NCBI GenBank assembly: GCA_007692435.1
Contig: RECA01000084.1
Coordinates: 1 to 54,262, forward strand
DNA from: Thioalkalivibrio sp.
GTDB taxonomy: Bacteria; Pseudomonadota; Gammaproteobacteria; Ectothiorhodospirales; Ectothiorhodospiraceae
Direction: 5' to 3'
DNA length: 54,262 nt
Position 1 is the stretch's first letter, and every line of letters starts with the position of its first letter. The notes under the pieces are model-generated. The model had not been told where the DNA came from. It saw nothing but the letters and a program-made list of their open reading frames with translations, and did no database searches. The position numbers and the translations under genes are program-made. Shown here one piece after another: positions 18,745 to 30,188 of this stretch.

Positions 18745-20103
18745 TCACCGGGACACCGCACGCTCGATCCCCTCGCGCATCACTTCCACGAGAAAGTCGA
18801 TCTGGTCCTCTGTGATCACATACGGTGGCATCAGGTAGCTGACGTTTCCCAGTGGCCGCAGCAATGCGCCGCGTTCAAGGCCGTGGCGGTAGATCTCCAG
18901 ACCGCGGCGCTCCTGCCAGGGGAAAGGTGTGCGCGTGGCCTTGTCCTGCACCAGTTCGACCGCAGCGATCATCCCGGTTTGCCGTACCTCGGCGACGTGC
19001 GGGTGCTCCTGCAGCGGCGCCAGTGCTCGCCCCATGTGCCGCGCGAGTTCCCGGTTGCGCTCGAGCACCGGCTCGTCTTCGAAGATGTCCAGCGTCGCCA
19101 GTGCCGCGCGGCAGGCCAGCGGGTTGCCGGTGTAGGAATGCGAGTGCAGAAAGGCGTTGAGTTTCTCGTAGTCGTCGTAGAAGGCCGCATAGAGCTCGTC
19201 CGTGGTCAGCACTGCAGCCAGCGGCAGGTAGCCCCCGGTCAGGCCCTTGGACAGGCACAGGAAATCCGGCGAGATCGGGCCCTGTTCGCAGGCGAACATC
19301 GTGCCGGTGCGGCCGAAGCCCACCGCGATCTCGTCCGCGATCAGGTGCACGCCGTGGCGGTCACAGGCATCCCGCAGCAGGCGCAGATACTCGGGATCGT
19401 GCATGCGCATCCCGCCAGCGCACTGGACCAGCGGCTCGATGATCACCGCGGCGGTCTCGTGGGCGTGGGCGCTCAGGGTCGCCTCCATCAGCTCGAACTG
19501 GCGGCGGGCCACCTCGGCACAGCTCTCGCCCTCCTCGCGCTCGAAGCAGTCCGGCCCGGGCACGGTGATCACCGGGAGCATCAGCGGTGCGTAGGTGGCC
19601 CGGTAGAGCTCGACCGCGCCCACCGACAGGGCGCCGAGGGTCTCGCCGTGGTAGCTGTTGGTCAGACAGATGAAGCGTTGCTTCTCCGGATGCCCGCGGT
19701 TCTTCCAGTAGTGGAAGCTCATCTTCAGCGCGACCTCGACCGCCGCGCTGCCGTTGTCGGCGAAGAAGCACCGCTTCAGGGGTTCCGGCGTCAGCCCGAT
19801 CAGGCGCTCCGAGAGCTGGACCACGGGCTCATGAGTGCATCCGGCCAGGATCACGTGCTCCAGCTGCTCCAGCTGGTCCCGGATCGCCGCGTTGATAATG
19901 GGGTTCGCGTGGCCGAACAGGTTGACCCACCAGGAACTGACCGCGTCCAGGTATCGCTTCCCCTCGAAATCCTCCAGCCAGACCCCCTCCCCCCGCCGGA
20001 TGGCCAGCATCGGGAGGGTGCCCTCCTCCCCGTAGTCTTTCATCTGGGTGCAGGGGTGCCACAGGGCCGCAAGGTCGCGCCGCTTCAGAGTATTCGAGTC
20101 CAT
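18745..20103 (-). CDS. bioA: Adenosylmethionine-8-amino-7-oxononanoate aminotransferase
   Basis: Biotin synthesis: transfers an amino group from S-adenosylmethionine to 8-amino-7-oxononanoate, giving 7,8-diaminononanoate. 452 aa, class III PLP aminotransferase. Diagnostic pieces: DRxx-like N-terminal LWHPCTQMKDY, SSWWVNLFGHANP (Trp and Tyr for substrate binding), DNGSAAVEVALKM, SYHGETLGALSVG, ADEIAVGFGRTGTMFACE and SKGLTGGYLPLAAVL with Lys286 bound to PLP. The reading frame stays open 78 codons further upstream through a repeat element, but ATG 20103 matches the family N-terminus. No other bio gene is near, so it is an unlinked biotin gene. The ribosome-binding site is weak (CCGGG). Confidence 0.95.
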   Translation of the reverse strand: MDSNTLKRRDLAALWHPCTQMKDYGEEGTLPMLAIRRGEGVWLEDFEGKRYLDAVSSWWVNLFGHANPIINAAIRDQLEQLEHVILAGCTHEPVVQLSERLIGLTPEPLKRCFFADNGSAAVEVALKMSFHYWKNRGHPEKQRFICLTNSYHGETLGALSVGAVELYRATYAPLMLPVITVPGPDCFEREEGESCAEVARRQFELMEATLSAHAHETAAVIIEPLVQCAGGMRMHDPEYLRLLRDACDRHGVHLIADEIAVGFGRTGTMFACEQGPISPDFLCLSKGLTGGYLPLAAVLTTDELYAAFYDDYEKLNAFLHSHSYTGNPLACRAALATLDIFEDEPVLERNRELARHMGRALAPLQEHPHVAEVRQTGMIAAVELVQDKATRTPFPWQERRGLEIYRHGLERGALLRPLGNVSYLMPPYVITEDQIDFLVEVMREGIERAVSR

Positions 20104-20137
20104 CCCGGCATTGTACCGCCGCGATCGCGAAATCGTA

Positions 20138-20336
20138 TGGAGTGCGGCGGCTTGCCGCCGCTTTGCCCTGCAGGAGGCTTGCCTCCTGCCGCGGAAGCGG
20201 GCCACGGCGTGCCAGCGGAAGCGGGCCACGGCGTGCCAGCGGAAGCGGGCCTCCGGCTGCCAGCGGAAGCGGGCCACGGCGTGCCAGCGGAAGCAAGCTT
20301 CCGCGGGTGAAAGCGGGAGCAAGCTCCCGCACTCCA
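20138..20336. repeat. Mosaic palindromic element 2 (CTTG-hairpin family) with 24-bp tandem repeat
   Basis: 199 bp with the same ends as element 1 (TGGAGTGCGG ... CCGCACTCCA). From left: hairpins GCGGCGG-CTTG-CCGCCGC and CAGGAGG-CTTG-CCTCCTG, then four 24-bp tandem units at 20191-20286 (each beginning GCGGAAGCGGGCC; the third is a variant), then GCGGAAGCAAGCTTCCGC (20287-20304) and GCGGGAG-CAAG-CTCCCGC. Each tandem unit starts with the left arm of the terminal GCGGAAG hairpin, as if the array grew from it. It ends 25 bp from the stop of the KamA-like gene and lies 34 bp upstream of bioA. The 20104-20361 gap holds nothing else. Confidence 0.85.
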
Positions 20337-20361
20337 CAACCCCAACCTGGTTGGGCGATGG

Positions 20362-21726
20362 TCAGGAGGCCGGCAGCATTCCCGCGTACGCGTCCTCGAA
20401 GAAGAAGCGCTCCTCTCCGAAGGCCGGACGCAACTGGTCGAGCCAGGTGGCCTCCGGGTCGAAGCGCGCGAAGAACGGCCGCTGTACCCAGTCCGGGTTC
20501 CGGCCCTGCACGAAGCGCAGCACGAAGACCTTCTCGCCGTGGATCTCCGCCACGCCCTGGACCTCCACCTTCCCCGGTCCTGTGCTCATCGATGGGCCCC
20601 GTGCGGTACGGGCGAGTCCCGACACCGACTGCATCGCCTCCCGGTAGACCTCCCAGGCGCGTGCCAGCGGGACCTCGAAGTAGCGGCGCGCGCCGGTATC
20701 CCGCTCGACGAACATGTAGTACGGGTGAATGCCCACCCCGACCTGGTCGCGCCACAGGCGTGCCCAGTCCTCGGGCCGGTCGTTGATGTGGGCCAGCAGT
20801 GGTCCCTGGGAACGGATCGTCACGCCGGTTTCGCGCAGGCGGCGGATGGCGGCCCGGGCAATCGGGGTGTCGAGCTCCCGCCAGTGGTTGTAGTGGGCCA
20901 TGAGCGCGACGTTCTTGCCTGCGTCCACCAGGCGTTCGAGGAGGCGCAGCAGGTCGTCGGCATCCGGGTCGGTGACGAAGCGGTAGGGCCAGAAGCTCAG
21001 GGCCTTGGTCCCGATGCGCAGGTTCTGCACGTGATCGTAGGCGGAGCCCAGCAGCGGCTCGAGGTACTCGGCCAGGCTGCGGGTCTTCATCACCATCGGG
21101 TCGCCGCCGGTCACCAGCAGGTCGGAGACACCCGGGTGCGTGCGGAGATACCCGAGCATCTGCCCGGCCTCGCTCGAGGCCATGCGCAGGGACTTGTCGC
21201 CGACGAACTGCGCCCAGCGGAAGCAGAAGGTGCAGTAGCTGTGACAGGTCTGCCCCTGGCTCGGGAAGAAGAGCACCGTCTCGCGATACTTGTGCTGCAG
21301 CCCCTCGATGACCCGACCTTCAGGGTCACGCGGGCGGTTCAGTTCCAGTTGTCCGGCCGGGTGCGGGTTCAGGGATTCGCGAAGCTCGCCCGCCAGGATC
21401 GCGATTTGTTCGCGCCCCGCACCGGAGCGGTGCAGCTCCGCCATCCGCTCGAAGGCCTCCGGGTCCAGCATGCCCCGCTGCGGGAAGGTCAGCTGGAAGA
21501 TCGGGTCCTCCGGGACGCGGGACCAGTCGATCAGCTCGTCGATCACGTACTGGTTCACGCGGAACGGCAGCACGCTCGCGACCACGCGCATCTCCTCACG
21601 CATCTCCCCGGGGAGTTTCGACAGCGCGTCGATGCGATCGAGGCTGCGCTCGTTGAAGACCTTGAAGCTGCGTGGCTCGATGCTCCCCAGATTCGGGTCG
21701 CGAAAGAACTTGAGAACTGAATTCAT
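20362..21726 (-). CDS. KamA-family radical SAM protein (lysine 2,3-aminomutase-like)
   Basis: 454 aa. The radical-SAM cluster motif is CHSYCTFC (Cys161, Cys165, Cys168), followed by GGDP at 208-210, SAM-binding, and LRIGTKALSFWP. Lysine 2,3-aminomutases bind PLP through a Lys in PGGGGK; the equivalent position here reads STGPGKVEV (Lys386), so the glycine loop is shortened but a Lys is retained. That suggests a PLP-using aminomutase with altered substrate pocket. ATG 21726 has AGGAGG 8-9 bases upstream, which excludes the longer reading frame. Could make a beta-amino acid (for instance a beta-lysine osmolyte), but no acetyltransferase partner is adjacent; the class V aminotransferase gene is divergent. 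Confidence 0.82.
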   Translation of the reverse strand: MNSVLKFFRDPNLGSIEPRSFKVFNERSLDRIDALSKLPGEMREEMRVVASVLPFRVNQYVIDELIDWSRVPEDPIFQLTFPQRGMLDPEAFERMAELHRSGAGREQIAILAGELRESLNPHPAGQLELNRPRDPEGRVIEGLQHKYRETVLFFPSQGQTCHSYCTFCFRWAQFVGDKSLRMASSEAGQMLGYLRTHPGVSDLLVTGGDPMVMKTRSLAEYLEPLLGSAYDHVQNLRIGTKALSFWPYRFVTDPDADDLLRLLERLVDAGKNVALMAHYNHWRELDTPIARAAIRRLRETGVTIRSQGPLLAHINDRPEDWARLWRDQVGVGIHPYYMFVERDTGARRYFEVPLARAWEVYREAMQSVSGLARTARGPSMSTGPGKVEVQGVAEIHGEKVFVLRFVQGRNPDWVQRPFFARFDPEATWLDQLRPAFGEERFFFEDAYAGMLPAS

Positions 21727-21830
21727 CCAGTTCCTCCTGGAACAATCAAGAAAGGGAGTGGGCGCGAGGGTAGCGGGGCGTTGAGCCCTATACGCGTTAC
21801 CGGCGCCTGAGGCTCCGGTCATCCTGTGGT

Positions 21831-21854
21831 CGCAAAATGGTTTTGCGCGAAAAC
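21831..21854. promoter_or_regulatory. Overlapping perfect palindromes in the divergent KamA/aminotransferase region
   Basis: CGCAAAA-TGG-TTTTGCG (21831-21847, perfect 7-bp arms) overlaps GTTTT-GCGCG-AAAAC (21840-21854), which shares its right arm. They lie about 105 bp from the KamA-like start and 145 bp from the aminotransferase start. No T-run follows, so a terminator is unlikely; a dimeric regulator's operator is a fair guess. Confidence 0.4.
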
Positions 21855-21996
21855 ACCCCGTAGCGTACCAATCGCGGAAATGGCCTGGCAAGCCGCGGCC
21901 GGAATGGTAAAGGTGGCACCCGGTTGCCTGCCGTGCCCGGCGCTTGACCTGCGGCCCGGATCTGACAGGCTTGGCGGATCCCGCACGGAGTCGACC

Positions 21997-23118
21997 ATGC
22001 ACCCCGAATTCCCGCAACCCGAGATCATTCACCTGAACCATGCCGCGGTCGGACCCTGGCCCCTGCGGACCGCGAAGGCGGTAACCGCCTTTGCCCGCGA
22101 GAACGCCGCCACCGGCTCCCTCCACTACGGCGCGTGGCTGAAGGTCGAGGCGGCAACCCGCGAGCTCGCCCGCCAGCTACTCGGCGCCGCGGCCGCCAGT
22201 GACATCGCGTTCGTGAAGAACACCTCCGAGGCGCTGTCGATCGTGGCCTTCGGAATGCAGTGGTCGCCCGGACAGAACATCGTCATCCCGCGCGGTGAAT
22301 TTCCGTCGAACCGGGTGGTGTGGATCAAGGCGGCGGAGCGCTTCGGTCTCGAGGTCCGCGAGGTCGAATTGCCCTTCGACGACCCGGAGACGGCCCTGCT
22401 GGCGGCCTGCGATCGCGATACCGCGCTGGTCTCCACCAGCGCGGTGCAGTTTGCGACCGGCCTGCGCCTGGACCTCGAGCGGCTGGGCGGCGCACTGCGG
22501 ACGCGAGGCGTGCTGTTCTGTGTCGATGCCATCCAGCATCTCGGCGCCCTGCCCTTCGACGTGGAGGCCGTACAGGCGGACTTCGTGATGGCGGACGCGC
22601 ACAAGTGGCTGCTCGCGCCCGAGGGGGTTGCGCTCTTCCACGTGCGTCCGGAGCTGCGCGAGCGGCTCGTGCTGCAGGAATACGGCTGGCGCATGCTCGC
22701 GGATGCGGGCGACTACAGCAGCTACGAGCTCGCCGATGCCCCGGATGCGCGGCGTTTCGAACCCGGCAGCCCCAACATGCTCGGTATTCACGCGCTGCAC
22801 GCGAGCCTGTCCCTGCTGCTGGAGACCGGGATGGATGTGGTCGCCGCGGAGATCGAGGCGCGGTGGACGTATCTGCACGAGGGCCTGCGAGGCCTGGGTT
22901 GCAGGACCATCACGCCGGAAGACCGGAGACGGCACGCGGGCATCCTGACCTTCGTGCCGGCGCGGGGCGACATCGAAGGGCTCTACCGGACGCTGCAGGA
23001 ACACGGCGTCCTGTGCGCCAAACGCGGCGGTGGCATCCGCTTTTCGCCTCACTTCTACCTGACAACGGAGGCCCTGGACCGGGCACTGGCGGCAGTCGCG
23101 GAGGGTCTGCGGGAATGA
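21997..23118 (+). CDS. Class V aminotransferase-fold PLP enzyme
   Basis: 373 aa, aminotransferase class V (cysteine desulfurase/isopenicillin-epimerase-like). HLNHAAVGPWP at the N-terminus is the typical substrate loop, followed by VKNTSEALSIVA, STSAVQFATG, VDAIQHLGALP (Asp177 and His180 at the PLP ring) and ADAHKWLLAPEGVALFHV with Lys203 as the Schiff-base residue. No desulfurase catalytic Cys loop is seen, so sulfur transfer is unlikely. ATG 21997 is chosen over an in-frame 21826 because GGAG lies 7 bases upstream and the family N-terminus fits. Divergent from the KamA-like gene; a joint amino-acid pathway is possible but unproven. Substrate unknown. Confidence 0.82.
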   Translation: MHPEFPQPEIIHLNHAAVGPWPLRTAKAVTAFARENAATGSLHYGAWLKVEAATRELARQLLGAAAASDIAFVKNTSEALSIVAFGMQWSPGQNIVIPRGEFPSNRVVWIKAAERFGLEVREVELPFDDPETALLAACDRDTALVSTSAVQFATGLRLDLERLGGALRTRGVLFCVDAIQHLGALPFDVEAVQADFVMADAHKWLLAPEGVALFHVRPELRERLVLQEYGWRMLADAGDYSSYELADAPDARRFEPGSPNMLGIHALHASLSLLLETGMDVVAAEIEARWTYLHEGLRGLGCRTITPEDRRRHAGILTFVPARGDIEGLYRTLQEHGVLCAKRGGGIRFSPHFYLTTEALDRALAAVAEGLRE

Positions 23119-23163
23119 TGGCTCGAGCGGGTGCCGGTGGCTGGCAGCCCCCGACTGAATACG

Positions 23164-23511
23164 TCAGAGCGTGTGCGTGCGCCCCGGGGACTGCAGCATG
23201 CCCCCAAGGTGGTTCTCGATCAGCCGCCGGGTTGCACCCTTGTCATTGGGGCTGAACTGGACGCCGATGCCGCGGGTCCGGTTGCCCTGGGCCCGAGCCG
23301 GGGTGACCCAGACCACCTGACAGGGAACGGGGATGCGCTCGGCCTCGTCGAGCAGCGACAGCAGCACGAAGACCTCGTCGCCGAGGCGGAACGGCTTGTC
23401 GGTGGGAATGAACAATCCACCGTTGGTCAGGAAGGGCATGTAGGCCGCGAACAGGGCGGACTTCTCCCGGATCGCCAGCGTCAGAATGCGCCCCCTCGCA
23501 GGTGCCGTCAT
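23164..23511 (-). CDS. pilZ: Type IV pilus protein PilZ
   Basis: 115 aa. Needed for type IV pilus assembly and signalling, working with PilB/FimX in Pseudomonas and Xanthomonas. The sequence ILTLAIREKSALFAAYMPFLTNGGLFIPTDKPFRLGDEVFVLLSLLDE...VVWVTPARAQGNRTRGIGVQF is the classic PilZ protein. Like the founding PilZ it lacks the RxxxR c-di-GMP-binding arginines, so it probably does not bind the nucleotide itself. Start ATG 23511 matches the family; a longer frame to 23598 is not supported. Last gene of the fab-mltG-tmk-holB operon, separated from holB by 150 bp, more than any other gap in that operon's 3' half. No other pilus gene is in the window. Confidence 0.93.
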   Translation of the reverse strand: MTAPARGRILTLAIREKSALFAAYMPFLTNGGLFIPTDKPFRLGDEVFVLLSLLDEAERIPVPCQVVWVTPARAQGNRTRGIGVQFSPNDKGATRRLIENHLGGMLQSPGRTHTL

Positions 23512-23661
23512 CGTCTCATCACAACCTCGCCGTGCGGGACCGTTCGAAAATGCATGATGCGTTGCCTGTGGCGAAGACGCAGCCGTCCCGGCCTCCACCC
23601 TGGCTGCCGATTATCGCCGGTTTCTTCGCGGCAATGCCAGTACCGCGGCGCATTCGCCGGA

Positions 23662-26333
<2,672 letters not shown>

Positions 26334-26347
<14 letters not shown>

Positions 26348-27155
26348 TCATGTGTTCTCCGATCTCGCGGATGCAATCGAGCGGTTCCGAGCCCGGCGCA
26401 CTGCAGCCGCTCGCCGGATCCTGACCCGGCAGCGCGGCGCGGCGCAGCCCCAGCCGCGCACTGGTGAGGAAGACGGCGTCGGCACGGCGCACCCGCGGCA
26501 GCGTGAGGCTGGCCTCGCGCACGGTCAGGCCGAAGGCCGCGGCGTGATCGAGCAGCCAGCCACGCCGCGTGCCGGGCACACCGTGGGCATTCAGTGCCGG
26601 GGTCAGCAGCATCCCCTGCTCGAGGACGAAGACGTTGCTCTGCGTCGCACAGCGTACCCTGCCTGCGGCGTCCAGCATCAGCCCCTCATCCCAGTCTCCG
26701 GACCACTCGCGGCGTGCCAGCACGTTCTCGAGCCGGTTCAGGTGCTTGCAGCCCGGGACCGGACTGCGCGCGGCGCGGGTGCTGCACACGCCCACCCGCA
26801 GTATCGCCGGGGCGTCCGGAATGTCCAGTGGCGCGCCGCCCATCACAATGCGCGTGGGAAGCGGGTGCGCCGGGACCGCGTAACCGCGCGGACCCGGCCC
26901 GCGGGTGACGATCAGCTTCGCCATCGACGGCACGTCGGTGGAGACCCGGGACAACTCCTCCAGGCAGGCGCGTTCGGACGGCGTCGGAATGCCAAGCAGT
27001 TCCAGACCGCGGCACAACCGGGACCAGTGACGCTTCCACAGTACCGGCCGACCCGCCCGCATCCGTACGGTCTCGAAGACGCCGTCCCCGAACTGCAGGC
27101 CACGGTCGCCCGCCTCGACCGCCGCGCCCGGCTCGCCGTTGACCAGGATCGTCAT
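26334..27155 (-). CDS. pabC: Aminodeoxychorismate lyase
   Basis: Cleaves 4-amino-4-deoxychorismate to p-aminobenzoate and pyruvate for folate synthesis. 273 aa, class IV PLP fold. DRGLQFGDGVFETVR near the N-terminus, GCKHLNRLENVLARRE with PLP Lys137 (matching Lys159 of the E. coli enzyme in context), TQSNVFV and a C-terminal phosphate-binding region. Start ATG 27155 overlaps the pabB TGA by 4 bases. A longer open frame upstream only shadows pabB. Branched-chain or D-amino-acid aminotransferases are relatives, but the KHLNRLE motif and the pabB neighbour favour PabC. Confidence 0.93.
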
Positions 27156-28465
27156 GGCCGCAGCGCGTCCAGCAGCCCGTGGGCCTTGTGACGTGTCTCG
27201 TGCAGCTCGGCCGCAGGTTCCGAATCCGCGACGATACCCGCGCCGGTACGGAACCGGATCTCCGTTCCGCGGGTGACCAGCGTACGGATCAGGATGTTCG
27301 TGTCCATCACCCCGTGCCGGCTGACATAGCCGCAGGAACCGGTGTAGGCACCGCGCGGCGCGCCCTGCTCCAGCTCCTGGATGATCTGCATGCTGCGGAT
27401 CTTGGGGCAGCCGGTAATCGTCCCGCCGGGGAAGGTGGCGCGGATCAGGTCTGCGGGGGTCGTGTCCGGACGCAGCCGGGCCTGTACCGAGGACACGATG
27501 TGGTGCACGCGGCGGTAGCTCTCGATGGTCATGAAGTCCGCGACACGCACCGTGCCAGTCCGCGCGACGCGGCCGAGATCGTTCCGTTCGAGGTCGACCA
27601 GCATCACGTGCTCGGCCTTCTCCTTGGCATTGATCTTCAGTTCGTTCCAGAGGGCCTGGTCCTTCGCGCTGTCCGCATCCCGCCGGCGGGTCCCCGCGAT
27701 CGGCCGCGTCTCCGCGATGCCGTTCCGCACGCTGACCAGCCGCTCGGGTGATGAGCTGACGACATCGGCGCCGGGCAGCCGGAGCCAGGCCGCGAACGGT
27801 GCCGGGTTGGCCTCCCGCAGCCGTCGGTACAGGTCTGCGGAATCCAGGGGCTCCGGGGCCCGCACCCGCCACTCGCGCGAGAGATTGGCCTGGAAGCAGT
27901 CGCCATCCCGGATGTAGCGCAGTGCGCGCCGCACCGCCTGCAGGTAGTCCTCCGCCGGTTCCTCCTCGACCGTGAGTGCAGGCCAGGCCCGGGGGCTCCA
28001 TGCCCCGGTGTCCCGGAGATCCCGGCAGACCTGTTCCCAGCGGGCCGGGTCGTCCGATTCATCGATGAAACAGGTCCGTGACTCCCGATGATCGAGCACC
28101 AGCGCGGCGGGAAATTCCGTGGCCAGCGCGGGCGGCAGCCAGGGATCCGGGTTGCAGGTCCCGAGCGCCGGTTCGAGCGTCCACGCGAGTTCGTAGCCCA
28201 GGTAGATGAACCATCCCCCCAGGAACGGCAGGTCCGCGTGTTCCGCAGGGGCCGGCAGCGCGTCGAAGGCACCGGCGCCGTGCAGCTGCGCCATGACCGC
28301 AGCCCCATCGCCCGCGATCGTGCGTCCGGGAAAGGCGAACAGGATCGAGAATCGAGCCGGCGCCTGCCCGATCAGGGCCGACTCGAGCAGATGCGGATAG
28401 CGTTCCGGATAGCTCCGGGCCAGCGCAAACAGATCCGCGCCGGTCGCGATCGGCCGGACGGACAC
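27152..28465 (-). CDS. pabB: Aminodeoxychorismate synthase component I
   Basis: Converts chorismate and ammonia to 4-amino-4-deoxychorismate with a PabA glutaminase partner. 437 aa, chorismate-binding fold: DCFQANLSREWRV, SSSPERLVS, HVMLVDLERNDLGRVA, FPGGTITGCPKIRSMQII and GAGIVADSEPAAELHET. The motif that in E. coli PabB reads PIKGT, with a catalytic Lys, is here PIAGT (Ala257), as in anthranilate synthase TrpE. Location directly before pabC argues for PabB function, but ambiguous specificity should be kept in mind. pabB is not usually in this operon; it sits between fabF (8 bp upstream of its start) and pabC (4-base overlap). Confidence 0.87.
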   Translation of the reverse strand: MSVRPIATGADLFALARSYPERYPHLLESALIGQAPARFSILFAFPGRTIAGDGAAVMAQLHGAGAFDALPAPAEHADLPFLGGWFIYLGYELAWTLEPALGTCNPDPWLPPALATEFPAALVLDHRESRTCFIDESDDPARWEQVCRDLRDTGAWSPRAWPALTVEEEPAEDYLQAVRRALRYIRDGDCFQANLSREWRVRAPEPLDSADLYRRLREANPAPFAAWLRLPGADVVSSSPERLVSVRNGIAETRPIAGTRRRDADSAKDQALWNELKINAKEKAEHVMLVDLERNDLGRVARTGTVRVADFMTIESYRRVHHIVSSVQARLRPDTTPADLIRATFPGGTITGCPKIRSMQIIQELEQGAPRGAYTGSCGYVSRHGVMDTNILIRTLVTRGTEIRFRTGAGIVADSEPAAELHETRHKAHGLLDALRP

Positions 28466-28473
28466 GGGGCTTG

Positions 28474-29712
28474 CTACAGCGTGCGGAACAGCAGCGTGCC
28501 GTTGGTGCCACCGAAACCGAAGGAATTGGACAGCGCCACCCGGGTCTTCATGTCACGGGCCTCGTTGGCCACGTAGTCGAGGTCGCAGCCCTCACCCGGG
28601 TTGTCCAGGTTGATGGTCGGCGGTGACACCTGATCGTGCAGGGCCAGCACCGAGAACACGCCCTCGATCCCGCCGGCCGCCCCGAGCAGGTGACCGGTCA
28701 TCGACTTGGTCGAATTCACCAGCACCGTGGAGGCGTGGTCCCCCAGTGCGCGCTTCAGGGCCATCGTCTCGGCCAGGTCGCCCGCCGGCGTGGAGGTCCC
28801 GTGGGCGTTGATGTAGCCCACCTCGCTCACGTCGACCCCGGCATCCTTGATCGCCCGGAGCATGCAGGCCGCGGCACCCTCCCCGCCCTGCGAGGGCTGT
28901 GTCATGTGGAAGGCGTCGGAGTTCCAGGCGAAGCCCCCGAGCTCGCAATAGATCCGGGCGCCACGCTTCTTCGCGTGCTCGTATTCCTCGAGCATCAGAA
29001 CGCCCGCGCCGTCACTGAGCACGAAGCCGTCGCGATCGCGGTCCCAGGGCCGTGACGCGCGCGTGGGATCGTCGTTGCGGGTCGACAGGGCCCGGGCCGA
29101 GGCGAAGCCGCCGATGCCCAGCGGCGTGGTCGCCATCTCCGCACCACCGGCGAGCATCGCATCGACGTCACCGTAGGCGATCATCCTGGCCGCGTCGCCA
29201 ATGTTGTGGGTACCGGTGGCGCAGGCGGAGACGATGGAGATGTTCGGACCCTTCAGGCCCTTCATGATCGACAGGTTGCCCGCCACCATGTTGATGATCG
29301 CACTGGGCACGAAGAAGGGCGAAATCTTGCGCGCACCCCCCTTCAGGTAGCCCGCATAGGAACGTTCGATGTACGGCAGACCGCCAATGCCCGAGCCGAT
29401 CGCCACGCCGATCCGGTCGGCGTTTTCCTCAGTCACCTCGAAGCCGGAGTCCTCGAACGCCTGCAGACCCGCGGCGAGCCCGTAGACGACGAAGGTGTCC
29501 ATCTTCTTCTGTTCCTTCACCGGGACGTAGGCGTTCGCGTCGAAGTCGCGCACCGCGCCCGATATGCGCACCGGCATCGCCGAGGCGTCGAAGACGTCGA
29601 TGGGCGTAATGCCGCTTCTGCCCGCGACGATATTCTCCCAGGCCGTCTTCACCGTTGAACCGACCGGGGAAACGATGCCGAGACCCGTAATCACCACACG
29701 ACGCTTGGACAC
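28474..29712 (-). CDS. fabF: 3-oxoacyl-ACP synthase II (KAS II)
   Basis: Elongates acyl-ACP by condensation with malonyl-ACP and controls the C16:1 to C18:1 step. 412 aa from the GTG at 29712, which is preceded by AGGGAGAG at good distance and gives the family N-terminus [12 protein letters not shown]; a longer in-frame start at 29760 is rejected. Catalytic triad contexts: SACATGTHN (Cys164), [11 protein letters not shown] (His) and [16 protein letters not shown] (Lys, His), then the glycine-rich NSFGFGGTN. In the usual place after acpP. Confidence 0.96.
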   Translation of the reverse strand: MSKRRVVITGLGIVSPVGSTVKTAWENIVAGRSGITPIDVFDASAMPVRISGAVRDFDANAYVPVKEQKKMDTFVVYGLAAGLQAFEDSGFEVTEENADRIGVAIGSGIGGLPYIERSYAGYLKGGARKISPFFVPSAIINMVAGNLSIMKGLKGPNISIVSACATGTHNIGDAARMIAYGDVDAMLAGGAEMATTPLGIGGFASARALSTRNDDPTRASRPWDRDRDGFVLSDGAGVLMLEEYEHAKKRGARIYCELGGFAWNSDAFHMTQPSQGGEGAAACMLRAIKDAGVDVSEVGYINAHGTSTPAGDLAETMALKRALGDHASTVLVNSTKSMTGHLLGAAGGIEGVFSVLALHDQVSPPTINLDNPGEGCDLDYVANEARDMKTRVALSNSFGFGGTNGTLLFRTL

Positions 29713-29845
29713 TGACTCTCTCTCCCTAAAGGGGGGGACAACAGGGCAACGGGGCCGCACGCGATACGGCGCGGGCGGCCCCTGCCTTCAACGCATTGGA
29801 ACGGCCGAGGCCGATAAGGCCTGGCAGCCTGTCAAGCTTGGGCTG

Positions 29846-30085
29846 CTAGTCCTTCAGGTTCGCCTGAATATAGTCGATCGCCTGCTGCACCGTGGTGATC
29901 TTCTCGGCCTGCTCGTCCGGAATCTCCGTCTCGAACTCCTCTTCGAGGGCCATGACCAGCTCCACCGTATCCAGCGAGTCCGCGCCGAGGTCCTCGACGA
30001 ATGACGCCGTGTTGGTGACGTCCTCTTCCTTTGCTCCCAGCTGCTCGACAACGATCTTCTTGACGCGTTCTTCAATGCTGCTCAT
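29846..30085 (-). CDS. acpP: Acyl carrier protein
   Basis: Carries growing acyl chains on 4'-phosphopantetheine. 79 aa, strongly acidic; [20 protein letters not shown] holds the modified Ser37. Start [10 protein letters not shown] at 30085 has GAGGGG about 10 bases upstream; a frame to 30118 is unlikely. Flanked by fabG and fabF, and by a promoter of its own (30131-30159) and a strong hairpin (30189-30212), consistent with the high and separate expression usual for acpP. Confidence 0.98.
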   Translation of the reverse strand: MSSIEERVKKIVVEQLGAKEEDVTNTASFVEDLGADSLDTVELVMALEEEFETEIPDEQAEKITTVQQAIDYIQANLKD

Positions 30086-30130
30086 GTAGGGCATCCCCTC
30101 TGGATGTGTGGCGGTCAATTTTCGAGCGCC

Positions 30131-30159
30131 ATTCTAGTGAAAAGCCCCGGCTCGATCCA
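30131..30159 (-). promoter_or_regulatory. Candidate sigma-70 promoter of acpP
   Basis: On the minus strand, TGGATC (30159-30154), a 17-base spacer and TAGAAT (30136-30131). The -10 box matches 5 of 6 consensus bases, the -35 only 3 of 6. It lies about 45 bases upstream of the acpP start. Confidence 0.5.
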
Positions 30160-30188
30160 CTAAACGGACTGGAAAGTTCCGGGTCGGC

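Noticed and set aside
20191..20286. Possible CRISPR array
   Set aside because: The 24-bp units are directly adjacent with no spacers, and no cas gene is near. It is a simple tandem repeat.
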